A stretch of DNA of 64,000 bases from Pseudomonas asgharzadehiana (GTDB taxonomy: Bacteria; Pseudomonadota; Gammaproteobacteria; Pseudomonadales; Pseudomonadaceae): contig NZ_CP077079.1 in NCBI RefSeq assembly GCF_019139815.1, forward strand, positions 5,835,001-5,899,000. Direction: 5' to 3'. The stretch's first letter is position 1; each line of letters opens with the position of its first letter. Position numbers and translations under genes: made by a program. Below the pieces are notes generated by a model. That model was not told the DNA's origin and did not search any database. It worked only from the letters and a program-made list of their open reading frames with translations. Below are positions 19,100-27,627 of this stretch, one piece after another.

Positions 19100-21205
19100 T
19101 CAACGCAGGCGGGCGCGCGCCCAGTCGGCTACTTCCGAGGCCATCAGCGGTGGCGCCGCCCATGCCCCCTGGACAAACGGGCAACCCTGGGCCTTGAGCC
19201 AGTTGGCTTGCTCCTGGGTTTCCACGCCCTCGGCCACCACCAGCACCTCAAAATGCGCGCACAGCTCGATAATGCTGCGCGCCATCGCCGCGTCGCGGGC
19301 CGAGCCGGGCAGGCGCGCGACCAATTGCGGGTCGAGCTTGAGGGTGTCGAACGCCAGGTCGCGCAGGTGGGCCAGGGAACAGCTGCCCGAACCGAAGTCA
19401 TCCAGGGCGATGCGCACGCCGATTTGGCGCAGCAACTTGAGCTGCTTGGCAGATGCTTCCAGGTTGCTCATCAAGCTGTCTTCGCTGATTTGCACCTCCA
19501 ACTGACGCCCCTGTAACCCATGTCGCTCCAGCACCTGCTGCAGTTGCGTCACCAGGTTGGGCATATTGAACTGGTTGCTGCTCAGGCTCACGCTCAACAC
19601 CAGGTCATCGTCGAAGGTGGCTTGCCACGCCTGACGCTGGGCAGCGGCCTGTTGGTAGATCCATGCGCTTAATTGGCTGATCAGCCGCGCTTCTTCCAGC
19701 AACGGCAAGAACAACCCCGGCGGCACATCGCCGACACTGGGGTGCTGCCACCGCAACAGCGCCTCAACCCCGCGCAAACGCCCGTCCGCCAGGGAAACCT
19801 GGGGCTGGTAGACCAGGACGAAATCCTTGTTTTGAATGGCCGTGCGCACGCTGTCTTCAAGCATCAGGCGGGAGCGGGCGCGGCCGTTCATTTCCTGATC
19901 GTAATAGCGATATTGCTGACGCCCCGCACGCTTGGCTTCGTACATGGCGATGTCGGCGGCACGCAACAGGCCGTTCAAATCCGCGCCGCAATCGGGGTAG
20001 GTTGCGATGCCAATGCTCACGCCGAGCATCACATCCAAACCGTCGACCTGATGGCACACGGACACCCGTTCGATCAACTTTTCCGAAATTTTCGCGGCCT
20101 GCTCCGGGAACTCCAACTCCAGCAACGCGGTAAATTCATCCCCCCCCATGCGGCCAATAATGTCGTAGGAACGCAGACACCCCTGCAGTTGCTCGGAAAC
20201 CCAACGCAGTACACGGTCGCCGGCATCATGGCCCAGGGAGTCGTTGACCCGCTTGAAGCCATCCAGGTCCAGGTACAACAACACCAGGGACTGCTCGGCC
20301 CGCTCGACGCGCAACAGGGTATTTTCTACCGCCTGGTAGAAACCACGCCGGTTCAGCAACCCGGTCAGCGGGTCGGTCACGGCCTGGAACTCCAACTGCT
20401 GGTGCAAATGGCGCACTTCAGACATGTCCAACACCGTCACCACCATGGCCTTCTGCTCCGCGGGTAACGGCGCGCAGGACAAGGCCACCGACACTTGCTG
20501 ACCGCGCCCGGTACGCAGGATCGCATCATGCAGGCGCCAGGTTTCGCCCTTGCGGTAACCGGCGTGCATTTGCGAGTCCGACCAGACCGGCACGTGTGGC
20601 TTTTGCAGGAAGCTCAGGAACTCCTGGCCTTGCAACTCGTGGATCGTGGCATTGAGCAGGCGCGAAATCGCCGGGTTGGCGTACGCAATCACGCCCTCCT
20701 CACTGACGACCAGGATGCCTTCGGCGGCGTTGTCCAATACCGAGGCATTGAAGGCGCGGGCGGATTCCAGGTCATGGCTCAGGCGCTGCAACGCCCGGCG
20801 ATTACGCTGATGCTCCAGCAAAGCCTGGACCTTGGGCTTGAGGATATGCGGGTCGAAGGGCTTGAACAGGTAATCAATGGCGCCGCTGGCATAGCCTTCC
20901 AGCACCGCCGCGGGTGACTGGGCGTTGGCACTCAAAAAGATGATCGGCGTCATGCGCGTTCGCTGGCTGCCGCGCATCAAGCGGGCGACTTCGAAGCCGT
21001 CCATGCCGGGCATCATCACATCCAGCAATACCAGGTCGACTTCGTGGGACAACAACAACTCTAGGGCTTCCACGCCGGACGCTGCGGTGACCACCTGCCA
21101 GTCATCACATTGCAAGAGTGCGCGCATGCTGATCAGGTTTTCCGGGTAGTCATCGACCACCAGAAGAACCGAACTGCCATCGCCGTGATGTGGAGCGCAT
21201 TCCAT
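19100..21205 (-). CDS. Response regulator with PAS, GGDEF and EAL domains
   Basis: Cytoplasmic c-di-GMP turnover protein of about 701 residues. An N-terminal receiver domain (phosphoacceptor Asp in LVLLDVMMPGMDG, near residue 61) is followed by a PAS domain (about 140-265). The GGDEF domain has an intact catalytic motif (GRMGGDEFTALL), and the C-terminal EAL domain keeps EALLRW, DDFGSG, LKLD and AEGVET. The conserved metal-binding Asn of the VNLS motif is replaced by Ser (VLSVSLSSNQF), so phosphodiesterase activity may be reduced. The ATG at 21205 lies 9 bp after AAGGAAG; a GTG at 21238 would be a longer alternative. No cognate kinase is adjacent. Confidence 0.9.
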   Translation of the reverse strand: MECAPHHGDGSSVLLVVDDYPENLISMRALLQCDDWQVVTAASGVEALELLLSHEVDLVLLDVMMPGMDGFEVARLMRGSQRTRMTPIIFLSANAQSPAAVLEGYASGAIDYLFKPFDPHILKPKVQALLEHQRNRRALQRLSHDLESARAFNASVLDNAAEGILVVSEEGVIAYANPAISRLLNATIHELQGQEFLSFLQKPHVPVWSDSQMHAGYRKGETWRLHDAILRTGRGQQVSVALSCAPLPAEQKAMVVTVLDMSEVRHLHQQLEFQAVTDPLTGLLNRRGFYQAVENTLLRVERAEQSLVLLYLDLDGFKRVNDSLGHDAGDRVLRWVSEQLQGCLRSYDIIGRMGGDEFTALLELEFPEQAAKISEKLIERVSVCHQVDGLDVMLGVSIGIATYPDCGADLNGLLRAADIAMYEAKRAGRQQYRYYDQEMNGRARSRLMLEDSVRTAIQNKDFVLVYQPQVSLADGRLRGVEALLRWQHPSVGDVPPGLFLPLLEEARLISQLSAWIYQQAAAQRQAWQATFDDDLVLSVSLSSNQFNMPNLVTQLQQVLERHGLQGRQLEVQISEDSLMSNLEASAKQLKLLRQIGVRIALDDFGSGSCSLAHLRDLAFDTLKLDPQLVARLPGSARDAAMARSIIELCAHFEVLVVAEGVETQEQANWLKAQGCPFVQGAWAAPPLMASEVADWARARLR

Positions 21206-21513
21206 GCTGGGACTCTTCCTTAGGTCTACTCCGGTCACTTCTGACAGAAAACCCGGACAAACATCAAGGCCTCACTCTAGCCCTGGATCCTGAAAATCAG
21301 AAGTGACGTGGATGCCATCATTGCGCCAAAGTTCAGTCAGCCGACTAACGGTCACCCTCTACAAGCCACGATTCATGGGAAACATGGCTTTTTGGCATTC
21401 CCTTGGCGCCAATAAATTGCCAGTAAATGTTTAACAACTGGTTGACCACCGCCTATAAAGAACCTGTAAGGCCCTCGGGCCAAAGCCTTCACCCCCTGTA
21501 TAAGGCCAACACC

Positions 21514-22179
21514 ATGATCGACCTCTCCACTTGGAACCTGAGCATTCCGGTCGGCTCGCCCCCCGCGACTATCGAAACACCGAAACTGCTCAGCGGCTTC
21601 AACGACCAGTACTTCCAGGCCGAAGGCAGCAACGTGCAATTCTGGACCCCCGTCACCGGCACCCGCACCGAAAACGCCATCTACCCGCGCAGCGAACTGC
21701 GCGAAACCTACGCTGACGGGCGTCTGCGCAACTGGACCTACCCCGAAGCCGACAACTTCCTGCGCGCCACCCTGGCGGTCAACCAAGTGCCCTCCAGCGG
21801 CAAGATCGTCATCGGGCAGATCCACGCCTACGACAGCCAAAGGCCACTGATCAAGCTCGAATACCAGTTCAAGGAAAAGACTCAGACCGGCAATATCGTC
21901 GCCAAAGTGCGCATGCGCCCGGATGAAGACACCAGTCGCGTGATCATCGTCGCCTCCAATGTGCCACTGGAGAAAAGCTTCACCTATGTAATCAACCTCA
22001 ACAAAGCCGGGCTGCTCAGCGTGTACGCCGCCGACAGCGAATGGAACGAGCGCATCGGCGCGGCGTGGGGCGACAAACCGCTGTACTTCAAGGCGGGCGC
22101 GTATGTGCAGGACAACAGTGGGGACAGCAAGGAAGGCGCGAAGGTGGTATTTGAAAAGTTGGATATTGATCACGAATAA
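21514..22179 (+). CDS. Polysaccharide lyase family 7 alginate lyase
   Basis: Beta-elimination of alginate or related polyuronates; 221 residues, one PL7 jelly-roll domain and nothing else. The three PL7 motifs are present: YPRSELRET (near residue 50), IGQIHAY (QIH, near 100) and YFKAGAYVQDNS (near 193), which contain the catalytic Arg, His and Tyr. No signal peptide is visible when started at ATG 21514, which follows TAAGG. An upstream frame to 21427 adds no plausible signal peptide either. It resembles the leaderless P. aeruginosa PL7 enzyme PA1167, so it would act on internalised oligomers or be released by another route. Confidence 0.88.
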   Translation: MIDLSTWNLSIPVGSPPATIETPKLLSGFNDQYFQAEGSNVQFWTPVTGTRTENAIYPRSELRETYADGRLRNWTYPEADNFLRATLAVNQVPSSGKIVIGQIHAYDSQRPLIKLEYQFKEKTQTGNIVAKVRMRPDEDTSRVIIVASNVPLEKSFTYVINLNKAGLLSVYAADSEWNERIGAAWGDKPLYFKAGAYVQDNSGDSKEGAKVVFEKLDIDHE

Positions 22180-22660
22180 ACGCCGTCCCCTGTAAACGGA
22201 ACTCAATGCAACCAGAGAACCCAGCGCCTATCCCTTTGAGCGTGGCTTTGCAGGCGCGCGAGGAACCGGCGCTGAGGCTTTGGGCGTTATCGGCATTAGC
22301 TCGGGCTCGCGTGGCGGGGGAAACCGACCCGGTGGTGGCCACATTGGAGCGACCGGTTTGCGAGTGCTCATGCACTATCGCTCCCGTCAGTGATGCTTTA
22401 CCGCCTTAGCATCGCGCGCCTATCGCCATAAACAACTGTGAGAACTAACAGTGGACTATAGTTTTTGGCGATTAAAACAGGTGACGTTTGTGCGGTTGGG
22501 TATTGATCTTGCGTGAATTGTCCCGGTAGTCCCAAGGACGATTCGCAAATAATCGCCGACATCTTAAACACACCATTCAACCCCTGTGGGAGCCATCGCG
22601 GACAAGCGCGGTTCCCACAGTTGATCTACTTTGCCTGAAGACGCTGCGCTCGTCCTACAC
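22180..22660. other. Gene-poor intergenic stretch
   Basis: No convincing gene. A 67-codon frame at 22206-22409 and overlapping minus-strand frames lack a ribosome binding site and any recognisable domain. Apart from the REP-like hairpin at 22584-22620 I see no organised structure. Confidence 0.5.
22584..22620. repeat. REP-like hairpin
   Basis: CTGTGGGAGCC and GGTTCCCACAG form an imperfect stem around an ATCGCGGACAAGCGC loop that has its own small stem. It is related to the REP families but divergent. Confidence 0.5.
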
Positions 22661-22665
22661 GACCG

Positions 22666-22694
22666 TTGCGGCATGCCAAGTCGACGCTTATAGT
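22666..22694 (+). promoter_or_regulatory. Sigma-70 promoter of the DUF3077 leader transcript
   Basis: TTGCGG (22666-22671) and TATAGT (22689-22694) are separated by exactly 17 bp. Transcription from about 22701 would give a 240-nt 5' leader before the DUF3077 start codon. Confidence 0.55.
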
Positions 22695-22764
22695 TCGCCC
22701 CGTCGCCGGCATTGAATGGCGATAGGGTTTCGCAGCCCTAACGATACGTGTGTAACCAAGCATC

Positions 22765-22914
22765 ATGAATACAATGACGAGTGCATCTGCGCCCGACGTC
22801 TGTTTTATGGTGGCTGTGTGTGGGAGACCTTCGGGTCTGCCGGGTTCCTCGTATCCTCGGTCTGCGAACCCGCACACAGCTACCACCCATTCGTTTCGCA
22901 GCGAACGGCGGTAG
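22765..22914 (+). CDS. Possible 49-codon upstream reading frame inside the leader
   Basis: ATG at 22765 opens a 49-codon frame that runs through the whole structured leader and ends at TAG 22912-22914, 27 nt before the DUF3077 start. The product would be Ser/Arg/Pro-rich with no recognisable domain. No ribosome binding site precedes it. It could be a translated leader peptide, or a chance frame in a structured RNA. The hairpins around it suggest the RNA is what is under selection. Confidence 0.25.
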   Translation: MNTMTSASAPDVCFMVAVCGRPSGLPGSSYPRSANPHTATTHSFRSERR

Positions 22915-22933
22915 TCCTTTTAGATACGAGGAA
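22804..22933 (+). ncRNA. Structured 5' leader with anti-Shine-Dalgarno loop
   Basis: An outer stem joins GGTGG+CTGTGTG (22809-22820) to CACACAG+CCACC (22873-22879, 22883-22887). It encloses two hairpins. AGACC-UUCG-GGTCT (22825-22838) has a C(UUCG)G tetraloop. CGGGTTC/GAACCCG (22841-22847 / 22866-22872) has an 18-nt loop. In and beside that loop TTCCTCGTATC (22845-22855) is the exact complement of GATACGAGGAA (22923-22933), which holds the ribosome binding site of the next gene. A competing stem CTACC/GGTAG (22880-22884 / 22910-22914) would break the outer stem. Together these look like a cis-acting switch on translation. I do not recognise the class. Confidence 0.6.
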
Positions 22934-22941
22934 TATTTGCC

Positions 22942-23235
22942 ATGGTTCAACAACTCCCACCCCGCCGCTTCACGCCCTGCACCGAAACCGCCACCGATTA
23001 CCCAGTGCTCCTCATCGACAGCGACGCCCCATTGCTCGACCTCCACGCCTGCCTGCGCGAACGCCTCAACGCCGCCCTCGAACACCTCAACCTGATGGCC
23101 TGCTCCAGCCTGCCGGACTTTGCAGAGTGCGACTTGAATAACGTGGCCAATACCGCGCGCATTCTGGTGCAGGATGTGAGTGATGTGTTTCGGGTGGTTG
23201 AACAGCGAGGGTTCGATACTTCACCGCCAAGCTGA
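22942..23235 (+). CDS. Small DUF3077-type protein
   Basis: 97-residue cytoplasmic protein of unknown function that matches the pattern of the Pseudomonas DUF3077 family. After a Pro/Thr-rich start, residues 20-50 (PVLLIDSDAPLLDLHACLRERLNAALEHL) form a strand plus amphipathic helix. Residues 60-88 (AECDLNNVANTARILVQDVSDVFRVVEQ) form a second helix. It has no signal peptide or membrane segment. The ribosome binding site GAGGAA (22928-22933) sits 8 nt before ATG and can be masked by the upstream leader loop. It is monocistronic and ends at the strong bidirectional terminator before fba. Confidence 0.7.
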   Translation: MVQQLPPRRFTPCTETATDYPVLLIDSDAPLLDLHACLRERLNAALEHLNLMACSSLPDFAECDLNNVANTARILVQDVSDVFRVVEQRGFDTSPPS

Positions 23236-23250
23236 TCAAAATCCGGCCAC

Positions 23251-23285
23251 AAAAAGAAGCCCGCATCGCTGCGGGCTTCTTTTTA
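23251..23285. terminator. Bidirectional rho-independent terminator
   Basis: AAAAAGAAGCCCGCA, TCGC loop, TGCGGGCTTCTTTTT: a long stem with A-run and T-run on both sides. It serves the DUF3077 gene on the plus strand and fba on the minus strand. Confidence 0.92.
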
Positions 23286-23297
23286 AACACCTGAGGC

Positions 23298-24362
23298 TCA
23301 GTTCACCTTAGCGTTCAACTCACCTTTCAAATAACGCTGGTACATCGCTTCCAGCGAGATCGGCTTGATCTTCGAGGCATTGCCGGCAGTACCAAACGCT
23401 TCATAGCGTGCGATACACACATCACGCATCGCGGTCACGGTAGCACCGAAGAATTTACGTGGGTCGAATTCGCTCGGGTTGGTGGCCATCAGGCGACGCA
23501 TGGCACCGGTGGAGGCCAAACGCAGGTCGGTGTCGATGTTGACCTTACGCACGCCATGCTTGATGCCTTCGACGATTTCTTCAACCGGTACGCCGTAGGT
23601 TTCTTTGATGTCGCCGCCGTACTGGTTGATGATCGCCAGCCACTCTTGCGGTACCGATGAAGAGCCGTGCATCACCAGGTGGGTGTTGGGGATGCGTTTG
23701 TGGATTTCCTTGATGCGGTCGATGGCCAGTACGTCGCCGGTGGGCGGCTTGGTGAACTTGTAGGCGCCGTGGCTGGTGCCGATGGCGATGGCCAGGGCGT
23801 CGACCTGGGTTTTCTTGACGAAGTCCGCAGCTTCTTCCGGGTCGGTCAGCATTTGGCTGTGATCCAGCACACCTTCGGCGCCGATGCCGTCTTCTTCGCC
23901 GGCCATGCCGGTTTCCAGGGAGCCCAGGCAACCCAGCTCGCCTTCAACCGAAACGCCGCAGGCGTGAGCCATGGCTACGGTTTGTTGGGTCACGCGTACG
24001 TTGTATTCGTAGTCGGTGGGGGTCTTGCCGTCTTCGCCGAGGGAGCCGTCCATCATGACCGAGCTGAAGCCCAGTTGGATGGAGCGCTGGCACACGTCAG
24101 GGCTGGTGCCGTGGTCTTGGTGCATGCACACCGGGATGTGCGGGAATTCTTCAATCGCGGCGAGGATCAGGTGACGCAGGAACGGGGCACCGGCGTATTT
24201 GCGCGCACCGGCCGAAGCCTGGACGATCACTGGGGAGTCGGTCTTGTCAGCGGCTTCCATGATGGCGCGCATCTGCTCAAGGTTGTTGACGTTAAAGGCT
24301 GGGACGCCGTAGCCGAACTCGGCTGCGTGGTCCAGCATTTGACGCATGCTGATAAGTGCCAT
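23298..24362 (-). CDS. fba: Class II fructose-1,6-bisphosphate aldolase (Calvin subtype)
   Basis: Zinc-dependent cleavage and formation of fructose 1,6-bisphosphate in glycolysis and gluconeogenesis; 354 residues, the normal length for the proteobacterial class II Calvin-type enzyme. Visible motifs are [16 protein letters not shown] (near 20), the zinc and catalytic region [10 protein letters not shown] (about 78-87), [13 protein letters not shown] (about 137-149), GTSHGAYKF (near 196) and the phosphate-binding [10 protein letters not shown] plus [11 protein letters not shown] near the C-terminus. It is the last gene of the minus-strand block that also carries pgk, epd and tkt, as in other pseudomonads. 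It probably has its own promoter in the 210-bp gap upstream. Confidence 0.96.
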   Translation of the reverse strand: MALISMRQMLDHAAEFGYGVPAFNVNNLEQMRAIMEAADKTDSPVIVQASAGARKYAGAPFLRHLILAAIEEFPHIPVCMHQDHGTSPDVCQRSIQLGFSSVMMDGSLGEDGKTPTDYEYNVRVTQQTVAMAHACGVSVEGELGCLGSLETGMAGEEDGIGAEGVLDHSQMLTDPEEAADFVKKTQVDALAIAIGTSHGAYKFTKPPTGDVLAIDRIKEIHKRIPNTHLVMHGSSSVPQEWLAIINQYGGDIKETYGVPVEEIVEGIKHGVRKVNIDTDLRLASTGAMRRLMATNPSEFDPRKFFGATVTAMRDVCIARYEAFGTAGNASKIKPISLEAMYQRYLKGELNAKVN

Positions 24363-24520
24363 TGTGTTGTCTCTCCCGGTCGAGGGTCGTTAATCGTGCA
24401 AGCCTGCCGTAGCGGCGGCTGCTATTCAAGTTATTGCCGGTCAGGTTTTGCATGCCTGGCCCGCTGAATCGTTATTGCAGTGTCCGGCCCACCACCTATG
24501 CCACTTTGGAACCGGATTTA

Positions 24521-24556
24521 ATGTAGGAAGGGGCAAGCCCCTCCCACATTTGGATT
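24521..24556. repeat. Imperfect REP hairpin
   Basis: AATGTAGGAAGGGG / CCCCTCCCACATT around a small CAAG loop. It is a collapsed REP element between the MliC-like gene and fba. Confidence 0.55.
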
Positions 24557-24573
24557 TCATCAAATTTGAAATC

Positions 24574-24906
24574 TTATTGGGCCTTGCAGCCACGCCCGAT
24601 CAAATCGTCGGTGGCAACCCAGTAAACCAGGCCTTCCTCACCTTTTGTGTGAAACGCCAACTGGTCGTTGCTGTACAGCACGCCCGAGGCGGCAACGTCC
24701 TGTTTAAGACGGTAAACCTGGTCGGAACCGCCGAGGCGTACATCCACCTCGGAACGGGCCTGGTTGGCAAAACGCCAGTTGACCTCGGCCTTGCTGTCGC
24801 AGGTCCAGGTGGTCCACTTATCGGCAGGTTCTGCCTTATTGAACATGTTCATGCTGCTGCAACCAGCCAGTAGGGCCAGTGCCGCCAGGGCGAAAACGCC
24901 TTTCAT
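24574..24906 (-). CDS. MliC-like lipoprotein (putative C-type lysozyme inhibitor)
   Basis: 110-residue lipoprotein: signal peptide MKGVFALAALALLAG with lipobox LLAGC. The mature part resembles the MliC domain, an eight-stranded barrel in the outer membrane that blocks host lysozyme. It has an early Cys (WTTWTCDSKAEVNWRF), then the diagnostic SGVLYSNDQLAFHTKGEEGLVY near residue 75 and a second Cys near the C-terminus (IGRGCKAQ). The inhibitor loop of true MliC is only partly conserved, so the lysozyme target is uncertain. The ATG at 24906 follows GAGGA by 6 nt. Confidence 0.72.
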   Translation of the reverse strand: MKGVFALAALALLAGCSSMNMFNKAEPADKWTTWTCDSKAEVNWRFANQARSEVDVRLGGSDQVYRLKQDVAASGVLYSNDQLAFHTKGEEGLVYWVATDDLIGRGCKAQ

Positions 24907-24967
24907 TGCCAATCCTCGAACGACGGCCCAAAGGCCGCCACTGCTGTCGGTTAGTTGATCAGACCCG

Positions 24968-25195
24968 TCAAGGGCAACCCTGTTCCTGACCGTTGGGCGC
25001 AGAGTCGTATTTCTCCAGCCGTTCGTTGCCGATGCGCTTGTTGATCACCGGCATGGTCTCGGCTTGCCAGTCAGCCTGATAGCAGTTTTTATCCTGTGCG
25101 GGCGCAGGCTTGCTCGCCTCCTGCGCCGCGCTTGGCGTGCTGCCACAGCCGGCCAACACGCCCGCTGCAATCACCAGTGCCAACGACTTGATCAT
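24968..25195 (-). CDS. Small lipoprotein of unknown function
   Basis: 75-residue predicted lipoprotein. The signal peptide MIKSLALVIAAGVLAGC ends in lipobox VLAGC. A short low-complexity linker (STPSAAQEASKPAPAQ) leads to a small domain with two Cys (KNCYQADWQAETMP ... GQEQGCP) that could form a disulfide. The residues after the lipobox do not give a clear Lol-avoidance Asp. It follows AAGGAG at a good distance and starts 30 bp after pgk on the same strand. I recognise no known family. Confidence 0.75.
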   Translation of the reverse strand: MIKSLALVIAAGVLAGCGSTPSAAQEASKPAPAQDKNCYQADWQAETMPVINKRIGNERLEKYDSAPNGQEQGCP

Positions 25196-25224
25196 GGGAA
25201 TGCTCCTTTTCCTGATCACGTGCC

Positions 25225-26388
25225 TTAACCTTTGGCTCGGGTTTCCAGCATTTGCACCGCAGGCAGGACCTTGCCTTCGACGAATTCTAGAAACGCGCCG
25301 CCACCGGTAGAAATGTAGGAGATCTGGTCAGCCACGCCATATTTGTCGATGGCCGCCAGGGTGTCACCACCGCCGGCGATGGAGAAGGCCGAGCTTTCGG
25401 CAATCGCCTTGGCCAGCACTTTGGTGCCGTTGCCGAACTGGTCGAACTCGAATACGCCGACCGGGCCGTTCCACAGGATGGTCTGGGAGGCTTTCAGCAG
25501 TTCAGCGAAGTTGGCCGCGGTTTGCGGGCCGATGTCCAGGATCATGTCGTCGTCGGCTACGTCAGCGATCAGCTTGACGGTGGCGGCGGCGCTTTCAGCG
25601 AATTCCTTGGCAACAACCACATCGACCGGCAATGGCACGCTGACCTTGGCGGCGATGGCGCGGGCGGTGTCGAGCAGGTCCGGTTCGTACAGCGACTTGC
25701 CCACCGGGTGACCGGCTGCGGCCAGGAACGTATTGGCAATGCCGCCGCCGACGATCAGTTGGTTGCAGATCTGGCTCAGGCTGTTAAGCACGTCCAGCTT
25801 GGTCGACACCTTGGAGCCGGCCACGATGGCGGCCATCGGTTGCGCCGGTGCGCCCAGGGCTTTGCCCAGTGCGTCCAGTTCAGCGGCCAGCAGTGGGCCG
25901 GCTGCCGCAACCTTGGCGAACTTGGCCACGCCGTGGGTCGAGCCTTCGGCACGGTGAGCGGTACCGAAAGCGTCCATCACGAATACGTCGCACAGGGCCG
26001 CGTATTGCTGGGCCAGTTCGTCGCTGTTCTTTTTCTCGCCTTTGTTGAAGCGCACGTTTTCGAACAGCACGATATCGCCGGCCTTCACGTCCACGCCGCC
26101 CAGGTAATCAGCCACCAGCGGCACGTCGCGGCCCAGGGCACGGCTGAGGTAGTCGGCCACCGGCTTGAGGCTGTTTTCGGCGGAGAACTCACCTTCGGTC
26201 GGGCGACCCAGGTGGGAGCAGACCATCACGGCCGCGCCTTTTTCCAGGGCCAGCTTGATGGTCGGCAGCGAGGCCAGGATTCGCGCATCGCTGGTGACTA
26301 CACCGTCCTTGACTGGGACGTTGAGGTCTTCGCGAATCAGTACGCGCTTACCTTGCAGATCGAGGTCGGTCATCTTCAACACGGTCAT
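25225..26388 (-). CDS. pgk: Phosphoglycerate kinase
   Basis: Reversible phosphate transfer from 1,3-bisphosphoglycerate to ADP; 387 residues as usual. PGK motifs are [11 protein letters not shown] near 14 (substrate Arg and Asp), [13 protein letters not shown] near 55, [13 protein letters not shown] near 107, [17 protein letters not shown] near 138, the hinge and ATP site [14 protein letters not shown] near 190, and the C-terminal [13 protein letters not shown] with [13 protein letters not shown]. It is downstream of epd with 17 bp between, so one operon is likely. Confidence 0.97.
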   Translation of the reverse strand: MTVLKMTDLDLQGKRVLIREDLNVPVKDGVVTSDARILASLPTIKLALEKGAAVMVCSHLGRPTEGEFSAENSLKPVADYLSRALGRDVPLVADYLGGVDVKAGDIVLFENVRFNKGEKKNSDELAQQYAALCDVFVMDAFGTAHRAEGSTHGVAKFAKVAAAGPLLAAELDALGKALGAPAQPMAAIVAGSKVSTKLDVLNSLSQICNQLIVGGGIANTFLAAAGHPVGKSLYEPDLLDTARAIAAKVSVPLPVDVVVAKEFAESAAATVKLIADVADDDMILDIGPQTAANFAELLKASQTILWNGPVGVFEFDQFGNGTKVLAKAIAESSAFSIAGGGDTLAAIDKYGVADQISYISTGGGAFLEFVEGKVLPAVQMLETRAKG

Positions 26389-26405
26389 GGGTCGCAGTTC
26401 CTGAA

Positions 26406-27461
26406 TTACTGTTGAGGTTGTTTAGAGGCGATATGCAGATAATGTTCCGCAACGTCGAGCATTCGGTTGGCAAAACCCCATTCGTTGTCGAACCAGGCCA
26501 GGATGTTCACCAGCCTCGGGCCGGAAACACGGGTCTGGCTGGCATCGACGATCGCCGAATGCGGGTCATGGTTGAAATCACAACTGGCGTGGGGCAACTC
26601 GGTATAGGCCAGCAGGCCTTTGAGCGGGCCGCTGGTAGCGGCGTCGCGCAGGATCCGGTTGACCTCCACGGCATCGGTGTCGCTGACGGTTTGCAAGGTG
26701 ATATCCAGGCAGGAGACGTTCACCGTCGGCACCCGTACGGCTTTGGCCTGGATTCGCCCGGCAAGTTCCGGCAGCAGACGTTCGATGCCACGGGCCAGGC
26801 CGGTGGACACCGGGATCACCGACTGGAACGCCGAGCGTGTGCGGCGCAGGTCTTCATGGTGATAGGCGTCGATCACCGGCTGGTCGTTCATCGCCGAGTG
26901 AATCGTGGTGATCGACACGTAATCAATACCAATCGACTGATCCAGCAGGCGCAACAGCGGCACGCTGCAGTTGGTGGTGCAGGAAGCGTTGGACACCAGC
27001 AGCTCACTGCCGGTCAGGCAATCCTGGTTAATGCCATAGACGATGGTGGCGTCGACATCCGCCTCGCTGGCCATCGGCTGGGAAAACAACACACGCGGTG
27101 CTCCGGCGTCGAGAAAACGCTGGCCATCGGCACGGGTGTTGTAGGCACCTGAGCATTCCAATACCAGGTCGACGCCTAGCGCCGCCCAGTCGATGCCCTC
27201 GGGGGTGGCACTGCGCAGTACTTTCACGCAGTTGCCGTTGATATGCAGACAATCGCCGTCAACCCGCACTTCGCCGGGAAAGCGGCCGTGGGTGGAGTCA
27301 AAGCGTGTCAGGTATTCGATGCTGGCCATGTCGGCCAAATCGTTGATCGCAACAATTTCAAACCCGGCGGCGCCCCCTCGCTCGAACAGAGCACGCAAGA
27401 CGCAACGACCAATGCGGCCGTAGCCGTTGAGTGCAACTTTGTAGGGACGCGGTTGGGGCAT
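26406..27461 (-). CDS. epd: D-erythrose-4-phosphate dehydrogenase
   Basis: GAPDH-fold enzyme that oxidises erythrose 4-phosphate to 4-phosphoerythronate for pyridoxal phosphate synthesis. It has 351 residues from ATG 27461 ([21 protein letters not shown]). The catalytic Cys lies in [15 protein letters not shown] (Epd has CTTN as in GAPDH). The GAPDH-specific residues near the NAD site are altered and the sequence reads [19 protein letters not shown], in line with Epd. The upstream frame to 27545 runs into the REPIN. Gene order tkt-epd-pgk is the classical gammaproteobacterial arrangement and supports Epd over GapA. Confidence 0.93.
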   Translation of the reverse strand: MPQPRPYKVALNGYGRIGRCVLRALFERGGAAGFEIVAINDLADMASIEYLTRFDSTHGRFPGEVRVDGDCLHINGNCVKVLRSATPEGIDWAALGVDLVLECSGAYNTRADGQRFLDAGAPRVLFSQPMASEADVDATIVYGINQDCLTGSELLVSNASCTTNCSVPLLRLLDQSIGIDYVSITTIHSAMNDQPVIDAYHHEDLRRTRSAFQSVIPVSTGLARGIERLLPELAGRIQAKAVRVPTVNVSCLDITLQTVSDTDAVEVNRILRDAATSGPLKGLLAYTELPHASCDFNHDPHSAIVDASQTRVSGPRLVNILAWFDNEWGFANRMLDVAEHYLHIASKQPQQ

Positions 27462-27505
27462 GGGGTTCTCGATCAACTTGGGTGAAGGGGTGAATGTGCC
27501 ACCAC

Positions 27506-27597
27506 CTTCGCGAGCAAGCCCGCTCCCACACTTGAATGGGTTCACAATTGCAACTGTGTGAACCCGATCAAATGTGGGAGCGGGCTTGTTCGCGAAG
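27506..27597. repeat. REPIN, GAGCGGGC type (second family)
   Basis: CTTCGCGAGCAAGCCCGCTC and inverted GAGCGGGCTTGTTCGCGAAG surround a 50-bp centre with TGGGTTCACA / TGTGTGAACCC complementarity. It differs from the GGGGGC-type elements and matches the copy at 40441. Confidence 0.85.
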
Positions 27598-27627
27598 AGG
27601 CCAGCACAGCCACCTCAATCTACAGCC

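Noticed and set aside
22206..22409. A 67-codon frame after the alginate lyase gene
   Set aside because: Only a weak GGAA before the start, overlapping frames on the other strand, no homology I recognise.
22781..23095. A 104-codon frame running through the DUF3077 leader and gene in another phase
   Set aside because: It conflicts with the well-placed GAGGAA and ATG of the DUF3077 gene and would need translation through the structured leader without a ribosome binding site.
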